This document shows positions 8,058 through 17,355 of a stretch of 64,000 nt of DNA, piece by piece; position 1 is the first letter of the stretch, and every line of letters begins with the position of its first letter. The translations under genes and the position numbers were made by a program. Below the pieces are notes generated by a model that saw nothing but the letters and a program-made list of their open reading frames with translations, ran no database searches and was not told the DNA's origin. Source of the DNA: Acidobacteriota bacterium (GTDB lineage Bacteria; Acidobacteriota; Blastocatellia; RBC074); NCBI GenBank assembly GCA_018268995.1, contig JAFDVL010000038.1, positions 62,001 to 126,000 of the forward strand, in the 5' to 3' direction.

Positions 8058-8564
8058 TTACGCCCGCTCGATGGCATATACATAATGCTGAAAGCCGCGC
8101 CAGAAAACTTCCTTCTCAATTCGCAATCCATTCTTTTCAGCAACACGACGCGATGGCAGATTCTCCGGGCGAATCATGGAAATCATACGTTTTCTGCCGA
8201 GTGTGTTGAGGCCGTAGTCAAAACACGCCTTCGCGGCTTCGGGCGCAAAGCCTTGTCCCCAGTATTGGCGATTGACATGATAGCCGACTTCCAACTCCAA
8301 CACGCCGTCCACTTCCTGATGGAGCAGTCCACAATCGCCAATGAATTTATTTTCGCGCTTCAGAATCATTGCCCACAGCCCATAGCCATTTTCGGCATAG
8401 CTATCGAATTGCCGTTGGATAGCAGCTTCCAACATTTCGCGGCTGTAAGCTTGCGGGTAATACAACATGGTTTCGGCATCGCCAAAGATAGCAAACATCG
8501 CGTCAAAATCGTCCGGCGTAAGTTCGCGCAGCAGCAATCGTTCGGTTTCTAAAATTATTTTCAT
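8058..8564 (-). CDS. GNAT family N-acetyltransferase (RimJ/RimL-like)
   Basis: A 168-residue acetyltransferase with the start set at the ATG at 8564 (MKIILETERLLLRELTPDD), the standard opening of RimJ/RimL-type GNATs. The frame extends upstream but that part overlaps the start of the divergent gene at 8705. The acetyl-CoA region reads LELEVGYHVNRQYWGQGFAPEAAKACFDYG (motif A, with the Q/R-x-x-G-x-G/A loop as YWGQGFA), then RPENLPSRRVAEKNGLRIE (motif B with the conserved N-x-x-S). The substrate amine could be a protein N-terminus or a small molecule. It is probably monocistronic and divergent from the helical membrane protein. Confidence 0.88.
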   Translation of the reverse strand: MKIILETERLLLRELTPDDFDAMFAIFGDAETMLYYPQAYSREMLEAAIQRQFDSYAENGYGLWAMILKRENKFIGDCGLLHQEVDGVLELEVGYHVNRQYWGQGFAPEAAKACFDYGLNTLGRKRMISMIRPENLPSRRVAEKNGLRIEKEVFWRGFQHYVYAIERA

Positions 8565-8704
8565 AAGGCTAAAGCTTAGGATTGTATGGATGTGCAGGCA
8601 CACGTCAATTCCGGGTTTGAAAATCCGCGCGAACTTCGTTAGTTTGGGTTGCGTACAACCGTTCGCAGGCGGAATCGCCTGCGCTTTTCGGAAAGGAAGT
8701 AAAA

Positions 8705-9670
8705 ATGCCAACGCTTAACGAATTATTTGATGCCGCCCGCCGCAAGTCGCAGGAACTCGACGAAAAATTCAAGTTGAAGGACAAACTGGATGAAGGATTG
8801 AAAACCGCTTCAGATGTGGCGCGCAAAGGCGTCGAAATCGCCAGCGATGCGGTCAACACAGCACGCGAACAAGCCAACAAAGTAGATGAGCAATTCGGCG
8901 TGAGCGAAAAATTCAAAGCCACAACTGGGCAGGCAGGCGAAACCGCACGCGCCACTGCCGAAGCCGCGCAATCCGTCGCCAGCGATTTTGCCAAGAATGC
9001 CGAAGAAACCGCGAAAGATGTCTTTGGCAGCGCAGCCGGATATTACAAACGCGCCGAGCAGGCCTACAACTTCAGCGCCAGCAGCGCCCGCGTGGCCGAG
9101 GCTGCATTGACAGGCTTTGACAAAGCCCGCGTCTGGGTCAAAGAAAATCCCGGCAAGACAGCGGTCGTCACGCTTTCGATGATCGCAGGCATTCGCGCGG
9201 GTTCAGCGTTCCCGACACTTGGCGCAACGATTCTCGGCGCGGGTGCGATCAACGATTTATTTTTCAATAGCGCGTTACCTGTGTACGGGTTGCGGCAGTT
9301 GACCGAGAAATACAACGATTACATCAAAGATCAGGAAGCCAAGTTAGCCAAAGGCGAAATTGACGAAGCCGAACGCGCCAGCATTGAATTCCAACGCAAC
9401 ATGACCAAGTACGTCGGTGCGCCGCTACTCGGTGCTTTCAGTGTTGCCGCAGGTGCAACGTTGATCGGTGCCGCATTTTCCGGCGCGACGGTCACAAGCC
9501 TGCCGCTCAGCCTAATTCTTGGCGCGAATCCGCTGCTAAACGGCATCTGGTTCTTTGCCAACGGCGTGATTTGCATTTCGGAAGGCTATAAGTTTTTTAT
9601 GATTGCGCTGGCCGACCAAGACGAGGTGCAAAAGGTCGTGAAAGAAATCAAAGGATTGTTGCCTGCCTAA
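8705..9670 (+). CDS. Hypothetical protein: long amphipathic helices plus C-terminal membrane region
   Basis: A 321-residue protein not matched to a named family. Residues 1 to about 120 are highly charged, Ala-rich and helical (KLKDKLDEGLKTASDVARKG and similar 11-mer-like repeats), resembling LEA or apolipoprotein-type amphipathic helices. Residues about 145-195 and 235-300 contain hydrophobic Gly/Ala-rich segments (TAVVTLSMIAGIRAGSAF, VGAPLLGAFSVAAGATLIGA, ILGANPLLNGIWFFANGVI) likely to be membrane helices. A ribosome site GGAAAGGAAG lies 5-15 bp before the ATG. It looks like a membrane-associated stress or envelope protein, but no function can be assigned. Confidence 0.7.
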   Translation: MPTLNELFDAARRKSQELDEKFKLKDKLDEGLKTASDVARKGVEIASDAVNTAREQANKVDEQFGVSEKFKATTGQAGETARATAEAAQSVASDFAKNAEETAKDVFGSAAGYYKRAEQAYNFSASSARVAEAALTGFDKARVWVKENPGKTAVVTLSMIAGIRAGSAFPTLGATILGAGAINDLFFNSALPVYGLRQLTEKYNDYIKDQEAKLAKGEIDEAERASIEFQRNMTKYVGAPLLGAFSVAAGATLIGAAFSGATVTSLPLSLILGANPLLNGIWFFANGVICISEGYKFFMIALADQDEVQKVVKEIKGLLPA

Positions 9671-9689
9671 AGATAAGAAATATCGAAAT

Positions 9690-9865
9690 GAACGCGAAGC
9701 GCCTGGGAGCGCAGGCATCCTTGCCTGCTGCGCGAGCAAAGCGATGCGCACGCCTCGCAAGGCAGCTACTTTATCTTTAGCGTATTTTCTCCCGACGTTT
9801 GTTTGCACTGCTTGCGCGCGCAAACAGCAGGCAAGGATGCCTGCGCTCCCAGGCGCTCCGCGTTC
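9690..9865. repeat. Paired palindromic intergenic repeat, 41-nt arms
   Basis: Left arm 9690-9730 and right arm 9825-9865 are reverse complements over 41 nt with one mismatch; the spacer is about 94 nt. The core CGCCTGGGAGCGCAGGC is the same as in the elements at 2331, 15051 and 31526. It occupies the gap between the helical protein gene and the relic at 9888. Confidence 0.9.
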
Positions 9866-9887
9866 CCATGCTGACAGACGATCCGCG

Positions 9888-10050
9888 CTACTTCTTCCCT
9901 TCCGCCATCCAGTTCAGCACGACCGTGAACGGCGGCAGTCCAGTGGCTTCATCTACTGCGAACAGAAAGCGCTGTCCGTCACCGGTCAAAGTGAGAATTT
10001 GAAAATGAGGCTGAATAATTTGGAAAATCAAAGCCACTTCACGCAGGTTA
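9888..10050 (-). pseudogene. 3' remnant of a PD40/TolB-type protein
   Basis: Read on the minus strand, this stretch ends ILTLTGDGQRFLFAV...LPPFTVVLNWMAEGKK before a TAG at 9888-9890. The pattern S/T-x-DGQRFLF followed about 15 residues later by T-V-VLNW...KK is the usual C-terminus of acidobacterial PD40 (WD40-like) kinases and TolB-like proteins. No start or upstream repeats exist: the homology runs straight into the stop of the glycosyltransferase gene at 10048. It is best read as the tail of a gene whose 5' part was lost when the polysaccharide locus or the palindromic element arrived. The family recognition is from pattern memory only. Confidence 0.5.
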
Positions 10051-11160
10051 GCGAATGGCACGCACAGGGGTGATTGCCTGTGCGCGCGAAGGGTGTGCGC
10101 CAAGTGCCTGCTGATACACCTGCGTCGTGCGCGCCGCGATGCTTGCCCACGATAATTCTGTGCGGGATTTGGCGAGCGCGTTTTGATTCATCTTTTTTCT
10201 CAGAGCTTGATTTTCTAACAACGACGCGATGGCGTCAGCCAAACTGCGCGCATCACGCGGAGGCACGAGCAAGCCGGTCTTCCCTTCCTCGATCATTTCA
10301 GGAATCCCGCCCACATTCGTCGCTACAACCGGTTTTCCGAAGGCATTGGCAATCGCCAGCACACCGCTTTGCGACGCTTCGACGTAGGGGCAAACGACAA
10401 GGCTCGCCTCCTGAAACAAGCGCGCAACATCCTCATCCGGGATGCGATAGTTCAGGACTTCAAAGCGGTCACGATTCTTCATCATTCGCTCGTATTTGCT
10501 GAAATCATCGCCGCGTCCGGCAATGACGATGCGGACGTTCGGGACACGTGCCGAAATCAGTGGTTCGGCTTCGATCAAATATTGCAGCCCTTTGTAATCC
10601 CAGATGCGCCCGAAAAACAGAATCGTATTTTCCTGCTCGACAATCTGTTTATTCGCCCAGCGTAAATAAAAATCATACGTGCCGTGCGGGATGACGTGGA
10701 CTTTGTTTGTGGCGACGTGGTGATCTACGATCAATTGCCGTTTGACGGCTTCGGCGTGGACGATGACCTGTGTCGCGCATTTCCATTCCATACTTTGACC
10801 GAAGCTGGAACTTTCGTGATCGCCGGGATGAATTTGTGCATCGTGAACTGTCGTGACCAGAGGACGCCGCAACAGGGGCAAGGCAAATTCCATCCATTCA
10901 AAACCAAAAATCTGATGTACGACAGCTGGATTTAAGGCGGAAATCTTGCGCAGAATTTTGCCGATGGTCAGTAGGTTCGTTGGATAGCGGATGCGGTACG
11001 GGTGAAATTCCCAGAGCTTGACCGCAGGCCGCAGTGCCTGTTTGTGCGCCTCCGAAGCTTTATCTGGCAGCATCAGCGTGACATCGGCATGTTCCGCCAA
11101 CGCATTCGCCAACGGGACAGAGTAGGGATAAAAAAGGAAATCAAGTAAGACAATGCGCAT
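10048..11160 (-). CDS. Glycosyltransferase family 4 protein
   Basis: A 370-residue GT-B glycosyltransferase, last gene of the polysaccharide operon. The ATG at 11160 (MRIVLLDFLFYPYSVPLANA) is chosen; the upstream frame lies in the FemAB gene. The C-terminal GT1/GT4 domain shows NTILFFGRIWDYKGLQYLIEA, VRIVIAGRGDDFSKYERM, the E-x7-E donor region VVCPYVEASQSGVLAIANAFG and the following VVATNVGGIPEMIEEGKTGLL. It would add a sugar to a lipid-linked repeat unit at the cytoplasmic membrane face. It starts 19 bp after the upstream stop. Donor and acceptor cannot be predicted. Confidence 0.9.
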   Translation of the reverse strand: MRIVLLDFLFYPYSVPLANALAEHADVTLMLPDKASEAHKQALRPAVKLWEFHPYRIRYPTNLLTIGKILRKISALNPAVVHQIFGFEWMEFALPLLRRPLVTTVHDAQIHPGDHESSSFGQSMEWKCATQVIVHAEAVKRQLIVDHHVATNKVHVIPHGTYDFYLRWANKQIVEQENTILFFGRIWDYKGLQYLIEAEPLISARVPNVRIVIAGRGDDFSKYERMMKNRDRFEVLNYRIPDEDVARLFQEASLVVCPYVEASQSGVLAIANAFGKPVVATNVGGIPEMIEEGKTGLLVPPRDARSLADAIASLLENQALRKKMNQNALAKSRTELSWASIAARTTQVYQQALGAHPSRAQAITPVRAIR

Positions 11161-11179
11161 CGGTTCTCCGTGAATAATC

Positions 11180-12337
11180 TTATGCGGCTTTGAATGCCTG
11201 AGCGCGCTTCCAGGCACGTCGCGCGCGTTGCACGGGAAGCAACACCCAATCTGGCAGCGAATCACGCACGCCTTGTTGCAGGGTTTCGCGCGTTCGTTCA
11301 TAGGCCAGCAACAACGCAGCGCGCGGATGTTTGGGCGCAAGGCGCAACATCACAGTCGCGCGCGTCGTGTCAGCCCAATCGAACTTATACTCCTCGGTGC
11401 CGCGCAAAAAATCGTAAACCTCAATGCCGCGTTCGACAGCAGACTTAATCGAAAGCCCCAATAAAACCAGCCCAACGCTCGCGCTACGCCACGCCTGGTC
11501 ATAGCCGGAGTTGTAAAAATAATAGCGGCGACCGTGTTCCAGCCCATAAATCGAAGCGCGGCATTCGCCTTCGACCCACAGTTCATCAAACCGCAGCAAT
11601 CCGGCCTCGGCCAGGCGCACAACCAACTCGCGATGAAATCCCGTCAGACGGTCGTGTCCGGTCATTTCCGACCCACCTGCATTGACCCAACGCGCATCGT
11701 GCAGGCGCAGGAATCGCTCGAACGCAGGTACGGCATCGGCAACGTCAGTCACGACGTGATGGGCAAAGCCCGCACGCGCACTTACTTGTCGCAATCTTCT
11801 TTTGAAGTTGTCGGCGCGACGGCTGCGCTTGAGCACAGCGTTCCAATCTGGTTGCAATTGAATTTGCGGGCATTGATAACGCACGGTAGCAGGACAAGCG
11901 AAGCCGTGCATTTGCGTTGTGCCGAAATGCGTCGCCGCAATGGAGTCAGCGGCCAGATCATCCAATTCCAGCAAGTCAAAATTGTTCGCTGCCATCAGAT
12001 GTTCGCGGAGCAGTTCTGCTACCTGGGTTTCTGCGCCCGGCAAGGTCAACACATCCAAGTAATCCGCGCCACCAAACCCGCTGCCCAAAAACGCGAATCG
12101 TCGTAACCGCTGTTGCGATTCGCGGACAAGCGCCAGCAAGCCGACCAATTCCTGACCCGCATACACACAAAGCAAATACGGCTCTTTGCTTGTGCCAAAC
12201 CATTTCTGCCACGTTACCGCCCACTCCCAAGACAAAAACGGGACGGCATGCGTGGCGCGATAAAGCGTGCGCCAATCCTCGGCCAACGCGTGCAATGCCG
12301 GTATGCCGTGCCGAATTTCGAGTCGCAAATCGTTCAT
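11180..12337 (-). CDS. FemAB-like/BioF2-type acyltransferase (first of two in the locus)
   Basis: A 385-residue protein with a double-GNAT (FemAB/CelD-like) fold. It starts MNDLRLEIRHGIPALHAL and shows FLSWEWAVTWQKWFG (the usual W-x-x-W entry), LVGLLALVRE, FKRRLRQVSARAGF with the K/R-R-x-x-R cluster, FLRLHDARWVNAGG, and a C-terminal YDQAWRSASVGLVLLG...YDFLRGTEEYKFDWA. Such proteins are regular members of exopolysaccharide loci, including those linked to exosortase, and are thought to transfer an acyl or aminoacyl group to sugars, though few have been tested. Another member sits two genes upstream, separated by a methyltransferase. Confidence 0.83.
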   Translation of the reverse strand: MNDLRLEIRHGIPALHALAEDWRTLYRATHAVPFLSWEWAVTWQKWFGTSKEPYLLCVYAGQELVGLLALVRESQQRLRRFAFLGSGFGGADYLDVLTLPGAETQVAELLREHLMAANNFDLLELDDLAADSIAATHFGTTQMHGFACPATVRYQCPQIQLQPDWNAVLKRSRRADNFKRRLRQVSARAGFAHHVVTDVADAVPAFERFLRLHDARWVNAGGSEMTGHDRLTGFHRELVVRLAEAGLLRFDELWVEGECRASIYGLEHGRRYYFYNSGYDQAWRSASVGLVLLGLSIKSAVERGIEVYDFLRGTEEYKFDWADTTRATVMLRLAPKHPRAALLLAYERTRETLQQGVRDSLPDWVLLPVQRARRAWKRAQAFKAA

Positions 12338-12356
12338 TGAGATTTCTGATCTTCTT

Positions 12357-13112
12357 TCATCGTGACTGTACCACCTGAATTTTGCTGCTCGTCGGAAGAT
12401 CGTTGCGCAACACGCTGTACCAAACTGAAGAGGCAATCTCGATGAAGCCATACTGCTGCATCAATTCGCGCAGCCGGGAGTTGCAATACAAAATAAACAC
12501 GGGGCGCGGGGTGATGCGCAACGATTGCGTGATGTTCTCCAGCACTTTCCTCATGACCTCTGCATCGAAGGGGTTGTAGAAGTAATACACCGATGGTTCA
12601 GGCGGAATCGTGAAGTCGGTCACATCCTGGCAATACAGTTCAATCGTTTCGCATTTTTGTGTTGGGCTGTAGTAATACGCCAGATTCTGCTCTGCAATTT
12701 CGTGCAGCGGTCGGGCAAACTCAACTCCAATAATTTTGCGAAATGGATATTCCGAAGCCAAAAACACCGCGCGTCCTTTGCCCGATCCGAAATCAATGAA
12801 GGTGAAATCCTGAAATCGAACGCGCAAATGCTTCATCAGTTCGTCAAAGGCCGCTGGCTTGGTTTGTTCATACCAGGTCGCGTGCGCAATGTTGGGACTA
12901 TCAACGCCCAGTTCTCTCAGATCAAGGATGCCATCTGTATCCACGCCAAACTTAAAGTCATATTCACGATCCAGCCGCCGCTCTCGGTACTGCGTTGGCG
13001 AAAACCAGTATTTATTGAAATATCCGATTTTCCAGCCGATCAGTTTCAGTGTGCCTTTCCATCCGCGCTTTTGAATTACCTTTCGTAACCGATCATATAA
13101 TTCAACGATCAT
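12357..13112 (-). CDS. Class I SAM-dependent methyltransferase
   Basis: A 251-residue protein beginning MIVELYDRLRKVIQKRGWKG. The SAM motif I is FTFIDFGSGKGRAVFLASEY, followed by IIGVEFARPLHEIAEQNL and an acidic/aromatic YYFYNPFDAEVMRKVLENI. The F-I-D-F-G-S-G-K-G-R motif and E-F-A pattern resemble the DOT1-like group of bacterial methyltransferases often found in capsule loci. It lies between two FemAB-like genes and overlaps the upstream one by 11 bp. The target could be a sugar hydroxyl of the polymer or an acylated intermediate; this is inference. Confidence 0.82.
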   Translation of the reverse strand: MIVELYDRLRKVIQKRGWKGTLKLIGWKIGYFNKYWFSPTQYRERRLDREYDFKFGVDTDGILDLRELGVDSPNIAHATWYEQTKPAAFDELMKHLRVRFQDFTFIDFGSGKGRAVFLASEYPFRKIIGVEFARPLHEIAEQNLAYYYSPTQKCETIELYCQDVTDFTIPPEPSVYYFYNPFDAEVMRKVLENITQSLRITPRPVFILYCNSRLRELMQQYGFIEIASSVWYSVLRNDLPTSSKIQVVQSR

Positions 13113-14247
13113 CCTGTTTCCATTTGCCTTTCAACTGCCGCGCTGTTTGTGCCACCTGAAATTTCCAGGTGTGTAACAGCGTGCCCACCAATCCACGTCG
13201 AAAGACGTAGCAAGTTGACTGAGCGCGCAAAGTTTGCGCCCAGCGTCCCTTCCATTCGGAATGAGGCGAAAGGAAATCGTATTCACGAAACCCGCGTGAA
13301 ATCAGGTCACGCAAAACTTCATACGTGATGAGGTGTCCCGGTGAGTAGGCACTAAACGCTTCGTCAAACGCCGGTTTCAGCAAATACAGGCGACCGCCAT
13401 CGTTCAGGCAATATTGCATCGCAATCGGGCGTTGATTGAGTTCCAGTGAGTAAAGCGAAAAATACCCGTGCTGAGTCGCGACGTGTGCAACGTCATCATA
13501 AAATTGGCGCGTCGCCGCATCGCAGGCAATGGCCGTCCCCGCGCGACCTTTCCATCCGGCGTGTTCCAACTGATAAAACTGTTCCAGAGAAGTCAGGTCG
13601 TTCTCGGCGATGCGCCGAAATTGCAAGGTGCCCTGACTTTCGAGTTTGCGCTGATAATAGCGCAGTGATTTGCGCAGCTTGCTGCTGACCAGCGTCGGCA
13701 AAACATCATCGCAGTTCGCGGCTTCCGGCAAAGCAAGATAGGAACCGGGCGGGCGCGACCATTGGCCGCAGTGAAAGCCATCGGCTGCCGCCAGTCGCAA
13801 CAACGATTCACCTGCGCCTCCTGCGGGAACGTCTTCCAATTCGATCACATCCCAGCCGCTCGTCCGCTTGAGCAGGTTCCAGCAAGACTGCACGGCGTCC
13901 TCACGATCCACCGCGCCGTGAATGACATCGAAGCGACAGGAATGTGCATTCGCCGCACTGCGCAATTTTCTGACAGGCACCCCGTGTAACGAAGCACGTT
14001 CTTCCAGCAACGGCAGCACGGCGCGCAAATGTCCGGCGCTGCGCACAGTCAGCACCAACAGCTTTTTCTCTGGCGCAAAGGCCCGCCCGTAAGCAGTGAT
14101 CCATTCCGGTCGAAAAAACGGCTGATCGCAAGGCCCCTCAGCACAAAGCGCTCGCCATTCTTCCGCCAAGTCTTCATTAATCGTCGAACTGATCTCTGCG
14201 ATCAACGCTGAAGGCGCTATCGTCGTGGTTGCATATTCAAGCAGCAT
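13102..14247 (-). CDS. FemAB-like/BioF2-type acyltransferase (second of two in the locus)
   Basis: A 381-residue GNAT-fold protein related in plan to the one at 11180. Seen: CDQPFFRPEWITAYGRAFAP, LRAVLPLLEE, SSKLRKSLRYYQRKLE (basic cluster), QFYQLEHAGWKGRAGTAIAC, and LYLLKPAFDEAFSAYSPGHL followed by REYDFLSPHSEWKGRWA. The final LK-x-GDE...W-x-W region of the family is here FLSPHSEWKGRW. The length is typical. It starts 5 bp after the stop of the fusion gene and overlaps the methyltransferase gene, so co-translation is likely. The role is modification of the polymer or its lipid-linked unit, inferred from context. Confidence 0.83.
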   Translation of the reverse strand: MLLEYATTTIAPSALIAEISSTINEDLAEEWRALCAEGPCDQPFFRPEWITAYGRAFAPEKKLLVLTVRSAGHLRAVLPLLEERASLHGVPVRKLRSAANAHSCRFDVIHGAVDREDAVQSCWNLLKRTSGWDVIELEDVPAGGAGESLLRLAAADGFHCGQWSRPPGSYLALPEAANCDDVLPTLVSSKLRKSLRYYQRKLESQGTLQFRRIAENDLTSLEQFYQLEHAGWKGRAGTAIACDAATRQFYDDVAHVATQHGYFSLYSLELNQRPIAMQYCLNDGGRLYLLKPAFDEAFSAYSPGHLITYEVLRDLISRGFREYDFLSPHSEWKGRWAQTLRAQSTCYVFRRGLVGTLLHTWKFQVAQTARQLKGKWKQDDR

Positions 14248-14252
14248 ATTGA

Positions 14253-16253
14253 TTATCCGTGTCGCAGTTCCTGTGTCGGGGGTAAGCCTTCTGTCAGACT
14301 GAACTTCTTAAGCTTTGTCAGCTGCAACAACAACAAACTGAGGTATGCCGGATTCAGCAACACATAGCGACGCCATAATCGGCGCGGTTCGTGCAACAAA
14401 CGATAGAACCATTCCAACCCATACTTTTGCAGTCCTGGCGGCGCTTGCGGCATTGCTCCCGCGTGAAAATCGAAGGCCGCCCCTACGGCCAGCAACGGCA
14501 TCTGCAACGCATCCCGATATTCATACGCCCAGACTTCCTGCCGTGGACAACCCAGTCCGACAAACGTGATCGCAGCGCCACTGGCTTTGATTTCGTTGGC
14601 GACCTCCTGCTTTTCTTCGGCGGTTAACTGCCGAAAGCGGGATGGTTGCATCCCGGCAATTTCCAGCGTGGGGAATTGTCGGCGCAGATTGGTTGTCAAT
14701 TGATTCAGCACTTCGGTTCGACTGCCATAAAGGTAAATCGGCAAACCTTCAGCAGCGGCTTTTTCACAAACCTTGAGCATCAGGTTCGGGCCATAAACCC
14801 GGTCACGAAGTTCTGCCCGATGCAATAAATTCAAGGCCCAGCGCACCGGCTGACCATCCGGCACCAGCAAATCGAAATGATTCAGCCGATACCGATGCGC
14901 GCGATCCAACACACCCGTCATCACGCCGTGGACGGCCAACGCAGAAAGCGCAAACGGCGTTTTCGCTTTGGCGGCCCCGACGATCTGCTCAACGGTTTCG
15001 GCATAATCCACCGCATCAATGCCAATGCCCAGCACGTTCTTTTTTGTGACGCCTGGGAGCGCAGGCGTCTCGCCTGCTATGGCCGGTAGGTTGTCACTTT
15101 TCTCAAAGCGCGGCTCCTCTTCAGTGCTCAGCAGGCGGGACGCCTGCGCTCCCAGGCCTGCGGCGCTCGCGCCAGCCGTTTGCACGCGGGGCTTCCAGCG
15201 TTCAAGACCGACCTCATAGATTTCACGCAGGATCGCAGGCACGTCATAGCGCAATTGCCAATTCGGATAGTGCGACTGAAACTTGCTGACATCGCTCACC
15301 CACCAGATGTGATCACCTGTGCGATTTTGATCCTGATAGCGCCACTCCATCGCTTTTCCACTGATTTCTTCACAGAGATGAATGGCTTCGAGCATAGAGC
15401 AATTGCTGAAGCGACTGCCACCAATGTTGTAGACTTCGCCGCTGCGGGGAGCCTTAAAAAACTCATAGAATGCCGCAATCAAATCCGCGCTGTGGATATT
15501 GTCGCGGACTTGTTTTCCCTGATACCCAAACACGTGATACGGCGTGTTTGTCGCCGCACAACGCATCAGATACGCCAGAAAGCCATGCAATTGCGTGCCC
15601 GAATGATTCGGCCCGGTCAGGCACCCGCCGCGAAAGCAAACCGTCTTCATTCCGAAGTAGCGCCCGTATTCCTGCACCAGCACGTCTGCCGCGACCTTTG
15701 AGGCCCCAAACAAACTGTGCAGCGTCTGATCAACGGACATATCTTCGCGAATGCCGTTGGCATACGTGTGCGAAGGATCAATTTCCCAACGGTTTTCCAG
15801 TTCAATCAGCGGCAACCGATTCGGAGTGTCGCCGTAAACTTTATTGGTTGAGGTAAAGATGAAAGGTGCTTCGGGCGCGTGTTTGCGCACCGCTTCCAGC
15901 ATATTCAGCGTGCCTTCTGCGTTCACGCCAAAATCCGTATGCGGATCGCGCGCCGCCCAATCGTGCGAAGGTTGTGCGGCAGTGTGAATGACAAGCCGTA
16001 AGTCGTTCCCATATTTTTTCACGACATCGGCGATTGCCACACTGTCGCGTATATCCAGATTGTAATGACGATAGCGTTTGCCCAGGTTGTTGGTCAGGAA
16101 TTGTCGTTGCCATTCGGTCGAAGCATCTGCGCCGAAAAATACCTGTCGCATGTTGTTATCAATGCCGATGACATCAAAACCAAGGTTGGCAAAAAACAAC
16201 GTCGCTTCGGAACCGATCAATCCGGCTGAACCGGTAATTAATACAGCACTCAT
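14253..16253 (-). CDS. Fusion: NAD-dependent epimerase/dehydratase + WecG/TagA/CpsF glycosyltransferase
   Basis: A 666-residue two-domain protein. Residues 1-350 form an extended SDR epimerase/dehydratase: [13 protein letters not shown] (Rossmann Gly-rich loop), TSTNKVYGD (134-142) and [13 protein letters not shown], where the usual catalytic Tyr of Y-x-x-x-K is Phe182. Residues about 405-650 form a WecG/TagA/CpsF transferase ([41 protein letters not shown]). Residues about 360-402 join them and are encoded by a paired palindromic repeat (LGAQASRLL...[10 protein letters not shown]). The two enzymes are normally separate proteins; sugar epimerisation and N-acetylmannosaminyl-type transfer to a polyprenyl lipid may thus be coupled. 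The ATG at 16253 ([11 protein letters not shown]) is chosen. Confidence 0.85.
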   Translation of the reverse strand: MSAVLITGSAGLIGSEATLFFANLGFDVIGIDNNMRQVFFGADASTEWQRQFLTNNLGKRYRHYNLDIRDSVAIADVVKKYGNDLRLVIHTAAQPSHDWAARDPHTDFGVNAEGTLNMLEAVRKHAPEAPFIFTSTNKVYGDTPNRLPLIELENRWEIDPSHTYANGIREDMSVDQTLHSLFGASKVAADVLVQEYGRYFGMKTVCFRGGCLTGPNHSGTQLHGFLAYLMRCAATNTPYHVFGYQGKQVRDNIHSADLIAAFYEFFKAPRSGEVYNIGGSRFSNCSMLEAIHLCEEISGKAMEWRYQDQNRTGDHIWWVSDVSKFQSHYPNWQLRYDVPAILREIYEVGLERWKPRVQTAGASAAGLGAQASRLLSTEEEPRFEKSDNLPAIAGETPALPGVTKKNVLGIGIDAVDYAETVEQIVGAAKAKTPFALSALAVHGVMTGVLDRAHRYRLNHFDLLVPDGQPVRWALNLLHRAELRDRVYGPNLMLKVCEKAAAEGLPIYLYGSRTEVLNQLTTNLRRQFPTLEIAGMQPSRFRQLTAEEKQEVANEIKASGAAITFVGLGCPRQEVWAYEYRDALQMPLLAVGAAFDFHAGAMPQAPPGLQKYGLEWFYRLLHEPRRLWRRYVLLNPAYLSLLLLQLTKLKKFSLTEGLPPTQELRHG
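15051..15157. repeat. Paired palindromic repeat inside a coding sequence
   Basis: Arms 15051-15078 and 15130-15157 are reverse complements over 28 nt with one mismatch. They carry the same GCCTGGGAGCGCAGGC core as the intergenic elements at 2331, 9690 and 31526. Here the element is in frame inside the epimerase-WecG gene and encodes the interdomain linker. No stop codon occurs across it. Confidence 0.9.
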
Positions 16254-16308
16254 GGATTCCACTCCTTTTTCGGTAGTAATTCCTGAAAGTACAGTTGCTC
16301 TCAGGTTG

Positions 16309-17355
16309 TTATGCAGCCAGACGCAAATGCGCCACAGCTTCTGAATATGTGCCCGTAATGCCACGCGTTGATTCTTCGCAAAGGCTAATGCGTGGTAGCG
16401 TCATCACGTCATCTCCGCGTTGCGCAATTGAGCGTTTGGTCGTCACCGCTGACGCAAACCCGGCGCGTCTGACCATCGCCTGGATAAGCGGATTGCAATA
16501 TCCGTTTGGATAAGCAAAGTGCCAGACCGGACGCCGGAGTTGCGCTTCCAACACTTGTTTACTGCGGTGGATTTCCTGTTCGCTGGTGGCACCGTCTTCA
16601 AGCGTTAGAATCAAATGCCGATCCGAATGCGCGCCAAAACTGATGCCGCCGTCGGCCATTTCTCGAATCATTTCCCACGACATAAGTTCATAACTCGCGG
16701 GGTAATGACTGGCAGCCTCAGGCAAAGCGGCTTCGAGACACCGTAAAATCGCCTGCCGCATCGGCAATGGGTGATAATTCAGCGCATCGGCAACCTGCGC
16801 CATGTGCCGCGCGGAGAGGATGCGGGCGCTTTGTTGCGGCGTGATTCCGGCATTGTGCAAAGGTTGTCGCAGGTCAATTCCTGCTGCGCGCGCCTGCAAC
16901 GACAGCCAGTACAATCTGTCGTGATCTAATATTTGACCGCTCCCCATCAATGCGGTCGGTACATAGACGGTGGCAGGCAATCCCATTTGCCGAAGCACAG
17001 GCCACGCGTTGTCATACACATCGCGATACCCATCATCAAAGGTAATGACGGCAGCGGGGCGATCCAGCGAACGCCCTCCCCGCAGCGCCAGCAGCGCTTC
17101 ATCCAATGACAGGATGTCATAGCTTGATCGCACGATTTCCAAATGACGCGCGAAGCTTTCCGTCGAAATCACCAGTCCATAAATCGAGTTGCGCTCGGCT
17201 TCGGCAATGCTGGCGACGACGCGGTGATAGGCCAGGATCAAGACTTGCGCGACATCGTTTTTACGCGTCTGGCGTGCTTTGGCCCATCCGCGCGAAAACG
17301 GCGCGCCAACGGTTTTCATGGAGCGTTTGAAAAACAAATCAGCTGACAATTTCAT
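16309..17355 (-). CDS. Polysaccharide deacetylase (NodB/CE4 family)
   Basis: A 348-residue carbohydrate esterase family 4 protein. The NodB domain shows LILAYHRVV, then [20 protein letters not shown] (the TFDDG motif with catalytic base and metal Asp), [30 protein letters not shown] (metal-binding H-x3-H) and [13 protein letters not shown]. There is no clear signal peptide. It would remove N-acetyl groups from amino sugars of the nascent polymer. A large insert between YVPTALMG and SWEMIREM (about 100 residues) is common in the exosortase-linked and acidobacterial branch. A GGAGG site precedes the ATG at 17355, and the gene overlaps the upstream GT-C gene by 17 bp. Confidence 0.92.
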   Translation of the reverse strand: MKLSADLFFKRSMKTVGAPFSRGWAKARQTRKNDVAQVLILAYHRVVASIAEAERNSIYGLVISTESFARHLEIVRSSYDILSLDEALLALRGGRSLDRPAAVITFDDGYRDVYDNAWPVLRQMGLPATVYVPTALMGSGQILDHDRLYWLSLQARAAGIDLRQPLHNAGITPQQSARILSARHMAQVADALNYHPLPMRQAILRCLEAALPEAASHYPASYELMSWEMIREMADGGISFGAHSDRHLILTLEDGATSEQEIHRSKQVLEAQLRRPVWHFAYPNGYCNPLIQAMVRRAGFASAVTTKRSIAQRGDDVMTLPRISLCEESTRGITGTYSEAVAHLRLAA

